15,581 bases of DNA from Ignavibacteria bacterium (GTDB taxonomy: Bacteria; Bacteroidota; Ignavibacteria; Tepidaquicellales; Tepidaquicellaceae), in the NCBI GenBank assembly GCA_016704345.1, contig JADJAH010000015.1:1-15581 (forward strand). Reading direction: 5' to 3'. The position numbers were made by a program, and so were the translations under genes. The notes below the pieces were generated by a model. It did no database searches. It saw nothing but the letters and a program-made list of their open reading frames with translations, and was not told the DNA's origin. Below are positions 7,186 through 15,581 of this stretch, in pieces. How positions within the stretch are numbered: the first letter of the stretch is position 1; each line of letters starts with the position of its first letter.

Positions 7186-8668
7186 TTGATATTTTCAGCC
7201 CTTGCTAAGCGACATAAAAATACTGTCCGGCAGTCCGCTGTTTACGGGCTAAGCAGAATATCCCTGAAAATAGCGGGGTTCATTCTGTTCCCACTGTATT
7301 CACTTTATCTTTCTGTTGACCAGTACGGAGTTCTTGTAAGAGCCGAGATCTTCTGGCAGATCATTAATTCGTTCGTTTTGTTCGCCTTCGAAACTGCCTT
7401 CATGAGGTGGGCGGCAAATGCAAGTGGTGAGGATGAAAAGAGAAGGTTGGCTTTCACGGTTTTTTCCATTGTTGCAACAATAAATCTTTTGTTCCTGGCT
7501 GCGGGATTATTACTCAAAGATCAATTGTCGGGACTGCTCTTTGAATCTTCAGAATACACAACACTTGTATTGATCTGTTTCGGTATATCGACTGCAGAAT
7601 CTCTGATCGGAATTCCGCTCGTGATTCTCCGTATGCAGGAGAAAGCAGGCAAGTACCTTGCTGTTGTCGTAACAAGCACGATCGTCTCCATGGCTGTTCA
7701 GCTTTATGTGCTGTTTAATATCGATCAGAAGATCACTGGCATATTCATAGCCAAACTGATTGCACCTGTATTGATGCTGATAGTAATGACTCCTTTCATG
7801 CTTAGATATCTGCGGTTCAGCTTTGATAAAGGACTAGCGAAAGAACTCCTCTCATTCACGCTTCCACTTATGCGAGTTTTGTTTCAATGATGCTGAGCGG
7901 ACAGGACAGATTCATCCTGGGATATCTTACCGATTCAACAGAGGTAGGACTTTACGGCCTTGGCTATAACATTGCCGGCATTCTTAACTTCCTCATAGTC
8001 GCTCCTTTTGCAATGGCATTCCCTGTTATATTCTGGAAAAAGCTTGAGGATGAAAACGGCCCACGGTTTTTTACCAAGACTGTTACTTACGCACAATTCA
8101 TAATCACTTGGTGCGCGCTGGCGCTTTCGCTCTACGCACCGCACTTCATAAAAATATTCGCACTCAATACTGACTACTGGGGCGCCGCGTCAGTAATACC
8201 AATGCTGGCCTACGCATTCGTTCTGATGAATATGCAGGTAACCGGCCACATGAGCTTTTATCACAGCAAGAAAACAAATGTAGTGCTGATGATATATATT
8301 GTAGCAACGGCGGCAAACTTTCTGCTGAATCTACTGCTGATACCGATGTTCAAAATGTACGGAGCCGCAACGGCAAATTTTCTGTCATACCTGATCTGCG
8401 TTATAATGATCTATATTCTTTCTCCAAAGTATTACTTCATAAAATGGGAAATGCACAAACTCGTGATGATGCTTCTGCTTGCAATTGCTCTTACAGTTCC
8501 GTTTTTCATTTTGATATTGAGAATACCATCATTGAAATAATCTTAAAGACATTTGCAATCGCGGCATTTCCGTTCATCCTCTATCTGTTCAGATTTTATG
8601 AAGAGATAGAAATAACTTCAATCAAAGGATTCTTTTTGAAATACTCAAGAAAGCTTAGAGGAATATGA
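7186..8668 (+). CDS. Wzx-type oligosaccharide flippase (two frameshifts)
   Basis: An inner-membrane flippase of about 494 residues that would move lipid-linked glycan units to the outer face. The start is uncertain: TTG at 7186 gives MIFSALAKRHKNTVRQSAVY, then GLSRISLKIAGFILFPLYSL, the usual N-terminal pattern of Polysacc_synt/MOP-family proteins. Many hydrophobic helices follow, for example ILRMQ...YLAVVVTSTIVSMAVQL and FLIVAPFAMAFPVIF. A frame change near 7866 connects to YASFVSMMLSGQDRFILGYL, and another near 8535 connects to EIILKTFAIAAFPFILYLF and FLKYSRKLRGI. Length and topology fit the family. The final TGA (8666-8668) overlaps the next gene's ATG by 4 bp, so the two are likely translationally coupled. 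It opens the plus-strand glycan operon. The substrate cannot be told. Confidence 0.85.
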
Positions 8669-9405
8669 GCAAGTTAAATTTTCCGTTATTTAATTACAAA
8701 GATCAGCCGGATTATGTTCGAGAGATTATAAGTCCGCCTTTGACTAATGCATACAGTTATGTAAGCAATCGGCTGCGGGAGACTTATGAATCGGTTTTGC
8801 CAAAATATCTTGCAGCCATGAAAGACCTCCGCATACTCGATTACGGCTGCGGTGTAAAGCCATACCGGTATGTTGTTGAGGGAGTTTGCAGAGAATACAT
8901 AGGCGCCGATATTGGCGAAAATGCTAATGCAGAAATACAACTTCAGCCCGGCGAGCTTCTTCCGTTTGAAGATGAAAGCTTCGATGTTGTAATATCTTCT
9001 CAGGTGCTTGAGCATGTGGAAGAGTTTGATAAGTATTTGAATGAGTGTAACCGTGTTTTAAGAAAGGGAGGATTGCTTTTTCTCTCAACTCACGGTACAT
9101 GGCAGTTTCATGCCGCGCCATACGACTTCAACCGATGGACACATCTTGGACTGAAATCTCTGCTTACGTCACGGATTCAAGTGATTGGCTGCAACCCCGT
9201 TCTTGGACAGCTTGCAGTTCCTACGCAACTTCGACTTGCATTCTTTGAGTCATTTGCCAACAGCATAGGAACTGTCGGGAAGATTTTGTTTAAACCGGTT
9301 GCAATGCTTGGTCAATTGAAACTAATGATAGAAGACAAGCTTACTCCCGCAAGAGTAAAGGAAAGAGATTCGGCGATCTTTCTTTTGACAGGAAAGAAGA
9401 ACTGA
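8665..9405 (+). CDS. Class I SAM-dependent methyltransferase (Methyltransf_11 type)
   Basis: An intact 246-residue cytosolic methyltransferase. Motif I, RILDYGCGVKPYRYVV, lies at about residues 56-72 and binds S-adenosylmethionine. IGADIG is motif II, and FDVVISSQVLEHVEEFDKYL is the motif IV region with the conserved EH. NRVLRKGGLLFLSTHGTWQF is motif V/VI. An AGAGGA site just upstream and the ATGA overlap with the flippase support the start. In this setting it probably methylates a glycan terminus or a sugar intermediate, but the acceptor cannot be determined. The next gene starts 2 bp after its stop. It is one of the few genes in the right half without frame breaks. Confidence 0.9.
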   Translation: MSKLNFPLFNYKDQPDYVREIISPPLTNAYSYVSNRLRETYESVLPKYLAAMKDLRILDYGCGVKPYRYVVEGVCREYIGADIGENANAEIQLQPGELLPFEDESFDVVISSQVLEHVEEFDKYLNECNRVLRKGGLLFLSTHGTWQFHAAPYDFNRWTHLGLKSLLTSRIQVIGCNPVLGQLAVPTQLRLAFFESFANSIGTVGKILFKPVAMLGQLKLMIEDKLTPARVKERDSAIFLLTGKKN

Positions 9406-9406
9406 G

Positions 9407-10506
9407 ATGGAGGAGCGCAGGCTCAGAATTCTTTTTGTTAAGAGAGATGATGCGAATGCTAAGTTCGTCACAAATGATATTCAGATTCTCAAAAAACATT
9501 TTGATGTTGAAATAGATGAAGTTTTTTTGCCAAAGAATCTATTCATAGTATTTACATTCATAAAGATCTTTTTCAAATATCTATTCCGGATTCCCTCATT
9601 TGATATTATCTATACTTGGTTTGCTGATTATCATTCATATTTTCCTGTGATGATTTCTAAATTTTTAGGAAAGAAGAGTATTGTTTGTGCCGGCGGATAT
9701 GAATCCACATATATACCGAGATTGAAATGGGTGTTTACACAAGCGCAACAATGCGCAAGAGATTGCGAAGATATTGTGCCACATATTCTCTGGCCAATTG
9801 CTCGATGATACTTCCTGTTGATGATTCACTCATTAAGAATGTCAACACGTACTTATATTCAGTGGAACCGGGGAAATCTCCATTGTATGACGGAATAAAG
9901 AATATGATCCGGGAATAATGACACCAATGAGAACCGTGCGTCTTGGATATGATGCAGATATTTTTAAGAGGAAAAATGAAGTCAGCAAAACAAGAGCAGT
10001 AGTGAGCGCCGGGCTTATAATGAACGGTTATGAATTTAAGAGGAAGGGATTTGATGTGCTGGTCGAGTGCGCAAAGAAAATGCCGGATGTGAAATTCATT
10101 CTCATCGGGCTTAATGATGAGCATCACGACATGCTGAATTCATCAGGGATTAAAAATCTGGAATTGCACAAGAAGGTTACGTATGAAGAGTTGATAAAAC
10201 TTTACTCATCAGCAAAGGTATTTGCACAGTTGTCATTATTCGAAGGAATGCCGAGCACAATCTGCGAGGCGATGCTCTCTGCAACTGCATTCCGTTAGTT
10301 CTGATGTGAACGGAATACCGGACATAATAGGTGATACAGGGATCATAGTAAAGAAAGACATCGCACTCATTGTTGAGAGCATCAGCAAGGCACTTGAACT
10401 TCCGGAATCATACGGTGACCGTGCAAGGGAAAGGATCATAAATTTATTTGAGTTAGGAAAGAGGGAAAAGGAGTTGGTTGAAATAGTTCATGGTATGTTT
10501 GAGTAA
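9407..10506 (+). CDS. GT4-family glycosyltransferase (frameshifted)
   Basis: A GT-B fold glycosyltransferase of about 366 residues. The N-terminal domain reads RILFVKRDDANAKFVTNDIQ and FDIIYTWFADYHSYFPVM. Frame changes near 9727, 9908 and 10285 connect MILPVDDSLIKNVNTY, VRLGYDADIFK, AGLIMNGYEFKRKGFDVLVE, VKFILIGLNDEHHDML, VTYEELIKLYSSAKVFAQLS and DVNGIPDIIGDTGIIVKKD. The C-terminal domain shows the EX7E motif, EGMPSTICE, which binds the nucleotide-sugar donor in GT4 enzymes. The start at 9407, 2 bp after the methyltransferase stop, makes it the third gene of the operon. The donor and acceptor are unknown. No missing catalytic residues were noticed, so frame breaks may be read errors. Confidence 0.85.
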
Positions 10507-10598
10507 ATAAATTGTTCGGGTTGAAAATAGGCTGTCCGAAAACGCTTTACTTAAAATGTAATTAGTTCAAATTATTTACAGAGAATTAAATCATTTCC

Positions 10599-10980
10599 GC
10601 TTTCTTTTGAACCCTTCGGCAAACTCAGGGCAGGCTCAAAAGAAAGCTTGGCAAAGAAAAGTCGCCCGCCCGTCTGCCTCACACTCTTTACTTCTGAATA
10701 ATCGATGCCGGGCAGGCTGCCGTATAATTGCCTGCCTGGGTGTTCTTAGTATAAGTTTCATTGTCGCTTCGGAGACGAGGCCTAAAAATTGGTCGCCATG
10801 GCTGCAAGAATTTAACTTCCTCGCCCGACAGAAAAACACTGTCGGGCTTCGTCAAACAGAAATTCTTGCTACGCCATTGCTCCCAATTTTTTAAGGGCAA
10901 TTATACGAAGGCCTGCCTGCCGTCATGCATGTCAATATCCGGAAGCAAGTGGGCAGGCAGGCGGGTAGTTTTTTCCGAAT
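10599..10980. repeat. Composite palindromic element (about 380 bp) between the two GT4 genes
   Basis: Several inverted pairs are nested here. GCTTTCTTTTGA (10599-10610) pairs with TCAAAAGAAAGC (10636-10647), enclosing ACCCTTCGGC, a motif I recall from intergenic repeats of many environmental genomes. GTCGCCCGCCCG (10661-10672) faces the GGCGGG arm near 10960-10968. CGTATAATTGCC (10721-10732) pairs perfectly with GGCAATTATACG (10896-10907). AAAAATTGG (10784-10792) pairs with CCAATTTTT (10883-10891), GCAAGAATTT (10804-10813) with AAATTCTTGC (10860-10869), and GCCCGACAG (10823-10831) with CTGTCGGGC (10839-10847) at the centre. GCCTGCCTGCC (10911-10921) pairs with GGCAGGCAGGC (10952-10962). Open frames inside it are by-products of the inverted symmetry. 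The remaining 10507-10598 and 10981-11098 are AT-rich with nothing I can name. Confidence 0.85.
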
Positions 10981-11098
10981 CGGTTTTTGTAATGTATTGA
11001 GGTTTTGAAAAATGTCAGTATTACTATATGACGAGTTTAAATTGCTTAGATATTAAGACCTATATAATCTATTTTTCCGAAAATTTTTCACCCAAAGA

Positions 11099-12254
11099 TT
11101 GAAGATAGCGATCATAGGAACGGCATTTCCCATGCGCGGTGCGATGGCACAGCTTAACGGCATACTTGCAAATTATCTTTCTAAGGAAAATGAAGTGGAG
11201 ATATTCTCGTTCAAACGTCAGTATCCGAAACTTCTGTTTCCGGGTAAGACGCAGGAAGACACGAGCAATGTCGACATCATCGATCCGAAGATCCGGAACA
11301 CACAGATTATAGATTCGATCGATCCGCTCAACTGGCGAAAGTCGGCTAAGCTTATTGCTAAGAGCAAACCCCGATCTGCTGATTCTGAGATTCTGGATCC
11401 CGTTTTTCGCTCCCGCATTTTATTCTATCTGTAAGTATGTGAAAAAGAAGACCGGCGCGAAAGTGATGTTCATCTGCGACAATGTGATTCCGCATGAGCA
11501 CAGGATTGGCGATGAAACACTCATCAAACTCATCTTCAAAGTCGGTGATTATTTTATGATACATTCAAAGAGTGTGGAAAACGATCTGTTAAAATTCAGC
11601 AAAGGAAAACCATTCATGCTTTCTCCGCATCCTGTTTACAATATCTTCGGTCCGGCAACCGGCAAGACTGAATCAAGAGAAGTGATCAAAGAAAAATTCG
11701 GTATTGATCTTGGAAACGAAAAGTAATTTTGTTTTTCGGATACATCCGCAAATACAAAGGACTGCCTTATCTTATCAATGCAATGAAGGAAATCAATGCA
11801 AAGATGAAGTGAAGCTTATGATAGTCGGGGAGTTTTATGAAGATGAAAAACCACACATGATCTAATCGATTCGCTTGGATTGAAGAATGATATCTTTGTT
11901 ATTTCTGATTATATACCTAATGAGAAGTAAAGTATTTCTTCTGCGCATCGGATGTACTTGTTCTTCCATACATTGATGCAACGCAGAGCGGCATCATTCA
12001 GATCGCGTACTATTATGACAAGCCGGTAATTGCAACAAACGTCTGCGGGCTCGGAGAAGTGGTGATAGACGGGAAGACCGGTTTTGTAGTGGAACCCCCG
12101 TTCATCAAAATCGATTGCGGATGCGATCATTGAATACTATGATAAAGATCTGGAGAAAGAGTTCAGCGCCAACGTTGCCGAAGAAAAAAAGAAGTACAGT
12201 TGGGAAGAGTTTATAACAAACATCATGAAACTTGTTGATGCAAGCAAGAACTAA
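11099..12254 (+). CDS. GT4-family glycosyltransferase (multiple frameshifts)
   Basis: A second GT-B fold glycosyltransferase, about 385 residues when reconstructed. TTG at 11099 gives MKIAIIGTAFPMRGAMAQLN, and FSFKRQYPKLLFPGKTQ follows, a strongly conserved start of GT4 enzymes in Bacteroidota-like genomes. An extra C in CCCC at 11369-11372 breaks the frame; beyond it are PDLLILRFWIPFFAPAFYSI, KVMFICDNVIPHE, ILFFGYIRKYKGLPYLINAM, KLMIVGEFYEDEKPH, LGLKNDIFVISDYIPNE, VLVLPYIDATQSGIIQIAYY and DKPVIATNVCGLGEVVIDGK. Further breaks lie near 11722, 11800, 11860, 11925 and 12105. The usual EX7E is represented by DATQSGIIQ, a variant I associate with this subgroup. Stop is TAA 12252-12254. It is separated from the previous GT4 by the palindromic element, and has no visible ribosome-binding site. 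Confidence 0.8.
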
Positions 12255-12272
12255 AATGAAGATTACCCTAAT

Positions 12273-13073
12273 ATGAAATACGATCCGGTAAAGAAAGTTT
12301 TTGGAGACATTGTATCACGCAACACTTTTCTGAAGAAAAATATTCTACTTCCTTCTTGATCTCATGTTCCTGCGTTCATGGCATGTGAGAAAGAAAGTCA
12401 GAAACTTTATCCCAAAGGAAAGGTAATGGACATTCTTGATGCAGGCATGGGATTCGGACAATACACCTTTTTCATGGCGAAGAGATTTCCCGGCTCTAAA
12501 ATTCTGGCTATCGATGTGAAAGAAGATCAGGTGGCTGGCTGCAAGTACTTCTTTTCGAAATGCGGATACAATAATGTTACTGTTGAAACCGGCGATCTGA
12601 CAACAATGAGCTACAGTGAACAATTTGATTTCATTCTGTGCGTTGATGTGATGGAGCATATTGTAGAAGATGAACTTGTCTTCAGAAATTTTTCGAATGC
12701 GCTGAAGAAAGGCGGAAGGCTGCTCGTCAACACACCATCAAACCTCGGAGGAAGCGATGCGGATTCGGATGATGACGAAAGTTTTATTGAAGAGCATGCT
12801 CGTCTTGGCTATTCAAAAGAAGACATTTCGGGAAGATCGCTCGCGCAGGAATGAAAGTAGAAAGTTTCTCATACACTTACGGCAAGTTTGGAACAGTCTC
12901 CTGGCGTTTTGGAATCAAGTATCAATTCTTATGGCGGGCGCTTCAAAACTGTTAATGCTGTTTCTTCAATTTATTGTTTGTTCACACTCTGGTTTGTATT
13001 GATACTCATGGCTTGATGTGCATACCGAAAATGAAGAGGGCACCGGGTGCTAATGGTATCAACAAAGAATTGA
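12273..13073 (+). CDS. Class I SAM-dependent methyltransferase (frameshifted)
   Basis: About 266 residues when reconstructed. The ATG at 12273 reads MKYDPVKKVFGDIVSRNTFL; after a change near 12350, KGKVMDILDAGMGFGQYTFF contains SAM motif I. AIDVKEDQVAGCKYFF follows, then GDLTTMSYSEQFDFILCVDV, MEHIVEDELVFRNFSNALKK and GGRLLVNTPSNLGGSD. An EHARLGYSKEDI stretch precedes a break near 12830, after which AGMKVESFSYTYGKFGTVSW and a hydrophobic C-terminal segment (LFTLWFVLILMALDVHTENE) can be read. The tail ends LMVSTKN at TGA 13071-13073. The hydrophobic segment suggests membrane association near the flippase. It starts 18 bp after the GT4 stop. The methylated acceptor is unknown; its place in the locus suggests a sugar or glycan. 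Confidence 0.8.
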
Positions 13074-13076
13074 ACT

Positions 13077-13702
13077 ATGTACATTCCAAAGCATACAGCA
13101 GTAGCAGATAAGAGCGAGATCTTTGATATAATAAAGCAACAGTTTCGCAATACTGATCACTAACTCGCCAGCAAATCTAAAAGGCAACTCATCTTCCGAT
13201 GTTGCTTGATCACAACGAAGAATTTGAAATTGATCGGGCATATTGCGGCGGCCCAACGATCGAAGTTGAGAAATTATGAAAATGAAGCTCTTGCAATCTT
13301 CTAAAGGAGCGCATAAATATATTTCTTCATCATAGCGGTATGGGGCGGCCAATCTTTGCCAACCTGGAACTACGTAACAGCACACATGCTTACGGATTAA
13401 TAGAGATCAAAGTAATTTTGAGGACAAGTTTAAAATAGTCAGCCGTTGGTAGGTATTACGAAGCTGAAGATTCACGATGCAAAGTATCATCGGCTCGACA
13501 AACGGAATTTCTCAACGGCGGCCTCCTCAAAGGAATCTGCCTCAAGCTGAAGATCACCTCGGGGAAAGAAAAAACTTTCATAGAACCACGTCTCGACAAG
13601 CGAAGACTTATGATAGAAAAACTTGATAATTTTTGTGATGACAATGCAAAAGAAATTTCCGCTATGATGAAGAAGAATATCACAGGCAAGAATGGCGGAT
13701 AG
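13077..13702 (+). CDS. paiB: PaiB-like FMN-binding protein (heavily frameshifted)
   Basis: No single long frame exists here, but joining frames gives a PaiB-family protein of about 208 residues, the usual size. The ATG at 13077 reads MYIPKHTAVADKSEIFDIIK, the standard opening. Then come ATHLPMLLDHNEEFE, LIGHIAAAQRSKLRNYENEA, LAIF followed by GAHKYISSS, and the family signature LPTWNYVTAHAYGLIEI. The C-terminal part reads FLNGGLLKGICLKLKITSGK, EPRLDKRRLMIEKL and AKEISAMMKKN, matching the PaiB tail. Stop is TAG 13700-13702, overlapping the next gene's start. PaiB proteins have a split-barrel FMN-binding fold; in Bacillus the family name comes from repression of sporulation and protease genes, but most members lack a proven role. 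Its place within a glycan operon is unexpected. The breaks look like read errors since every conserved block is present. Confidence 0.7.
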
Positions 13703-14657
13703 CAAAGGTGGTCTCACAATAGTCATACCATGTTTCAATGAAGAAGTATCTATAAAGGTCTTTCTGCCGGAGGTAATGAATGAGTTAGCTTCGAGAAACA
13801 ATTGGGAAGTAATAGTAACTAACGATAGCTCAACAGGTCCCAATGCAGCAGCGCTAAACAATAAGAAGGAATACTCCTGTCTGGGGATTATCACACGTAC
13901 GTGAACAAGGATACGGACCCGACATTGAAGTCAAGGTATCTTGATATCGAATACTGGTTTACAGCAACAATAGATGCGGACGGTCAGCACTATCCGGAAG
14001 ATATTGCCGTCTGTTTACGTTTCGAAGTGGACAAATGCTGATATAGTGATTGGAAGCAAGAAAGATGTAAAGGCGGGTGGGGCTTACAAGTCATTCGGAA
14101 AATGGATAATAAAGGAATCCTATCAAACTACTTGGGCTCGCAGACACGAGGAATTAATCATATTAACTAAGGAATGTAATTATTCCACTGATACAGCAAA
14201 AATGTGCTAGCCTCTGCCCTAATACAATGGCATTCAACAACATCATGCGCTAACTTACGCACATCAGAAAAATCTTATCTTAGAACATCAAATAAGTGTA
14301 AGAGAAAGAACTTCCGGAAAAAGCACAATAAATATTAACACGGCTTTCGATACAATCCTTGAAATGTAACATTGTGATGCTCTTCAATCCATCAAATTTT
14401 CCTGCCGATCAACTCTGATATTCTTCTTTGCAGGACTCTTATACAGAGTTCGATAATGATAACAGGGCGGGGAGTGAAAGTAGGCGCAGGTTTGATGATG
14501 CTCACAGGCGTTATGATATTTTTGCTGGGACTGGTTACTTGACAACTGTCCACACATCCGAAAGAAACCGGCTATAAACCATTACGACAATTCAGGCTCA
14601 GGAGAAGATACAGAGTTCTCAAGAGTGTTTGGAAATCAGATATCGGAAAGAGTTTAG
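13692..14657 (+). CDS. GT2-family polyprenyl-phosphate sugar synthase (DPM1/GtrB-like), frameshifted
   Basis: About 321 residues when reconstructed. ATG at 13692 reads MADSKGGLTIVIPCFNEEVS, the GT-A fold start, followed by WEVIVTNDSSTG, a damaged form of the usual DDGSTD. After a break near 13890 the frame gives TATIDADGQHYPEDI, with the metal-binding DxD of DPM1/GtrB enzymes, then DIVIGSKKDVKAGGAYKSFG. Later blocks include LILEHQISVRERTSGKSTIN and two C-terminal membrane helices around RVRIMITGRGVKVGAGLMML and TGVMIFLLGLV, ending near TAG 14655-14657. These enzymes move a sugar from a nucleotide donor onto polyprenyl phosphate at the inner membrane. The start overlaps the PaiB-like gene by 11 bp. 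The GT39-like gene that follows is the natural user of its product. The 137 bp after it (14658-14794) shows no clear gene. Confidence 0.78.
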
Positions 14658-14794
14658 AAAGAGATTGCATTACGAAATCTAAAGCAGAAGTGCTAAATGC
14701 AAAGATTGGCTAAGAACACTTAGACCAATTCTTCAGAATTATGGAAATTTTTATATTGTGTTCTCCGTGTTCATGTAAAATATTTGTCTTCGAA

Positions 14795-15581
14795 ATGAAA
14801 AGCACGAAGAGATTACTCCTGCTCATTTTGCTTAGTGCTCTTTTACTAAGGCTTCTCTTACTGATCATATGTTGCAACCCGCTGAGATCGGACGTAGTTT
14901 GACATATCACCAGATTGCTTTGTCAATTCTAAGCGGGAATATACAATTGCGAAGTAGAACGACTGCTCTTGTTGTTCCAGCTATCCTATCTTCCTCGCAG
15001 GTATATACAGCTTGTTCGGAGATGGTCAGTTTGGTGTAAGATTGGTTCAGAGCTTTCTTGATGTCACTTGTTATCTGTTTTTCTTACTTATGAAAATTCT
15101 TCGACGAAAAATACTCTATGATAGCATTGAGTGTGTTTTGCATTCTTTCCTTCAAATGCGTTACACACTCAGTCCAGTTCTCACAGAATCTCTGTTCGGT
15201 TTTATTTGCTATGTTAGTGTTCCTCAACGTTCTGCGTGGAAGTTTTGATAATAAGTTTCTTCTTACGGAATATTATTTGGAGCTACAGAAGATTCTTGCT
15301 GAGGTCTTCTTTTCGATAGCTGTTTTACTGATACTATACATATTCATTTTCAAACAGCAATTGTTCGACTCAATATCAATCATCAAGCCTGCAATAAATT
15401 CGCTGTTGTTCATTACAGGTTTGATAATAATTCTGTCCTCATGGATGATCGAGAAACAAACAAGTTATGGGGGCATTCACACTTGCAACACAGGAGAGCG
15501 GCTATTAGGAAAGGGAACAATCCTCAAGCGACCGGAACATGGAACAAACAAGTGGCTGATGCAAATGTTTTATTCAATGAC
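14795..15581 (+). CDS. GT39/ArnT-like integral membrane glycosyltransferase, 5' part, frameshifted
   Basis: The start of a multi-spanning membrane enzyme that runs off the window. The ATG at 14795 reads MKSTKRLLLLILLSALLLRL then NPLRSDVV, matching the first helix and the conserved acidic first loop of GT39/PMT_2 proteins, where the D is catalytic. Joining frames gives PAYPIFLAGIYSLFGDGQFG, VRLVQSFLDVTCYLFFLLMK, TLSPVLTESLFGF, MLVFLNVLRGSFDNKFLL, then EVFFSIAVLLILYIFIF and GNNPQATGTWNKQVADANVL near the end. The TESLFG and GNNPxxTGTW motifs are typical of bacterial GT39-like proteins. Such enzymes take sugar from polyprenyl phosphate and add it to lipid or protein on the periplasmic face. At least six frame changes are needed in about 790 bp, the highest density in the window. 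Confidence 0.7.

Noticed and set aside
6927..7208. A 93-residue protein starting at 6927
   Set aside because: Only the first 27 codons resemble a VOC protein; the rest is translated palindromic repeat and overlaps the flippase start.
10607..11000. Overlapping open frames on both strands between the two GT4 genes
   Set aside because: They fall within the palindromic element, where inverted symmetry opens frames on both strands, and the peptides have no recognisable domains.
11099..15581. Programmed frameshifting or a whole operon of pseudogenes
   Set aside because: Too many breaks at unrelated sequences, growing toward one end, with all conserved motifs retained; sequence error is the simpler explanation.

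Overview
The window looks like a bacterial chromosome segment from the Bacteroidota/Ignavibacteriota/Chlorobiota side of the tree. The main reason is a set of secreted proteins on the left that combine a signal peptide, YCF48/BNR-like repeats and a C-terminal type IX secretion (T9SS) sorting domain containing NYPNPFN. Weak Shine-Dalgarno sites before some genes fit the same lineage. The lineage call is inference; there is no rRNA or marker gene here.

Layout. (1) Positions 1-5776, all on the minus strand: an array of secreted proteins. From upstream to downstream these are an intact 444-residue YCF48/T9SS protein (4442-5776), a truncated paralogue (3029-4121), an unrecognised exported protein (about 2015-2985), a full-length but frameshifted paralogue (571-1918) and the 5' end of a BNR-type protein (1-373). 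The truncated and full-length paralogues share a near-identical block offset by 2460 bp. (2) Positions 5777-7185, a junction region: a 12-copy 10-bp tandem repeat, tRNA-Lys(CTT), a possible small zinc-ribbon ORF, a DUF1801-family gene, the first codons of a VOC/PhnB-like gene and a cluster of palindromes. (3) Positions 7186-15581, plus strand: a cell-surface polysaccharide locus. It holds a Wzx-type flippase, a SAM methyltransferase, a GT4 glycosyltransferase, a long composite palindromic element, a second GT4, a second methyltransferase, a PaiB-like FMN-binding protein, a DPM1/GtrB-like GT2 and the start of a GT39-like membrane glycosyltransferase.

How the genes fit together. The glycan locus could supply all steps for a lipid-linked glycan: cytoplasmic GT4 enzymes and methyltransferases build and cap it, the flippase exports it, and the GT2/GT39 pair would make and use a polyprenyl-phosphate sugar on the outer face of the inner membrane. 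The left array contributes T9SS cargo. That a surface glycan serves as the T9SS anchor is only a suggestion.

Quality warning. Most genes need frame changes to read through. Breaks are few on the left, and the intact 444-residue gene, the tRNA and the first methyltransferase are clean. From about 11.3 kb they become frequent, and after 13 kb they come every 50-100 bases. Several fall in homopolymers. This gradient looks more like declining sequence quality toward a contig end than like decay of a whole operon, so genes are given here as reconstructed spans.

I did not find a convincing new defence, CRISPR or phage system. The most unusual material is a set of palindromic repeat elements, one nested inside another, that sit exactly where two genes are cut off, plus a roughly 380-bp composite palindrome splitting the glycan operon.
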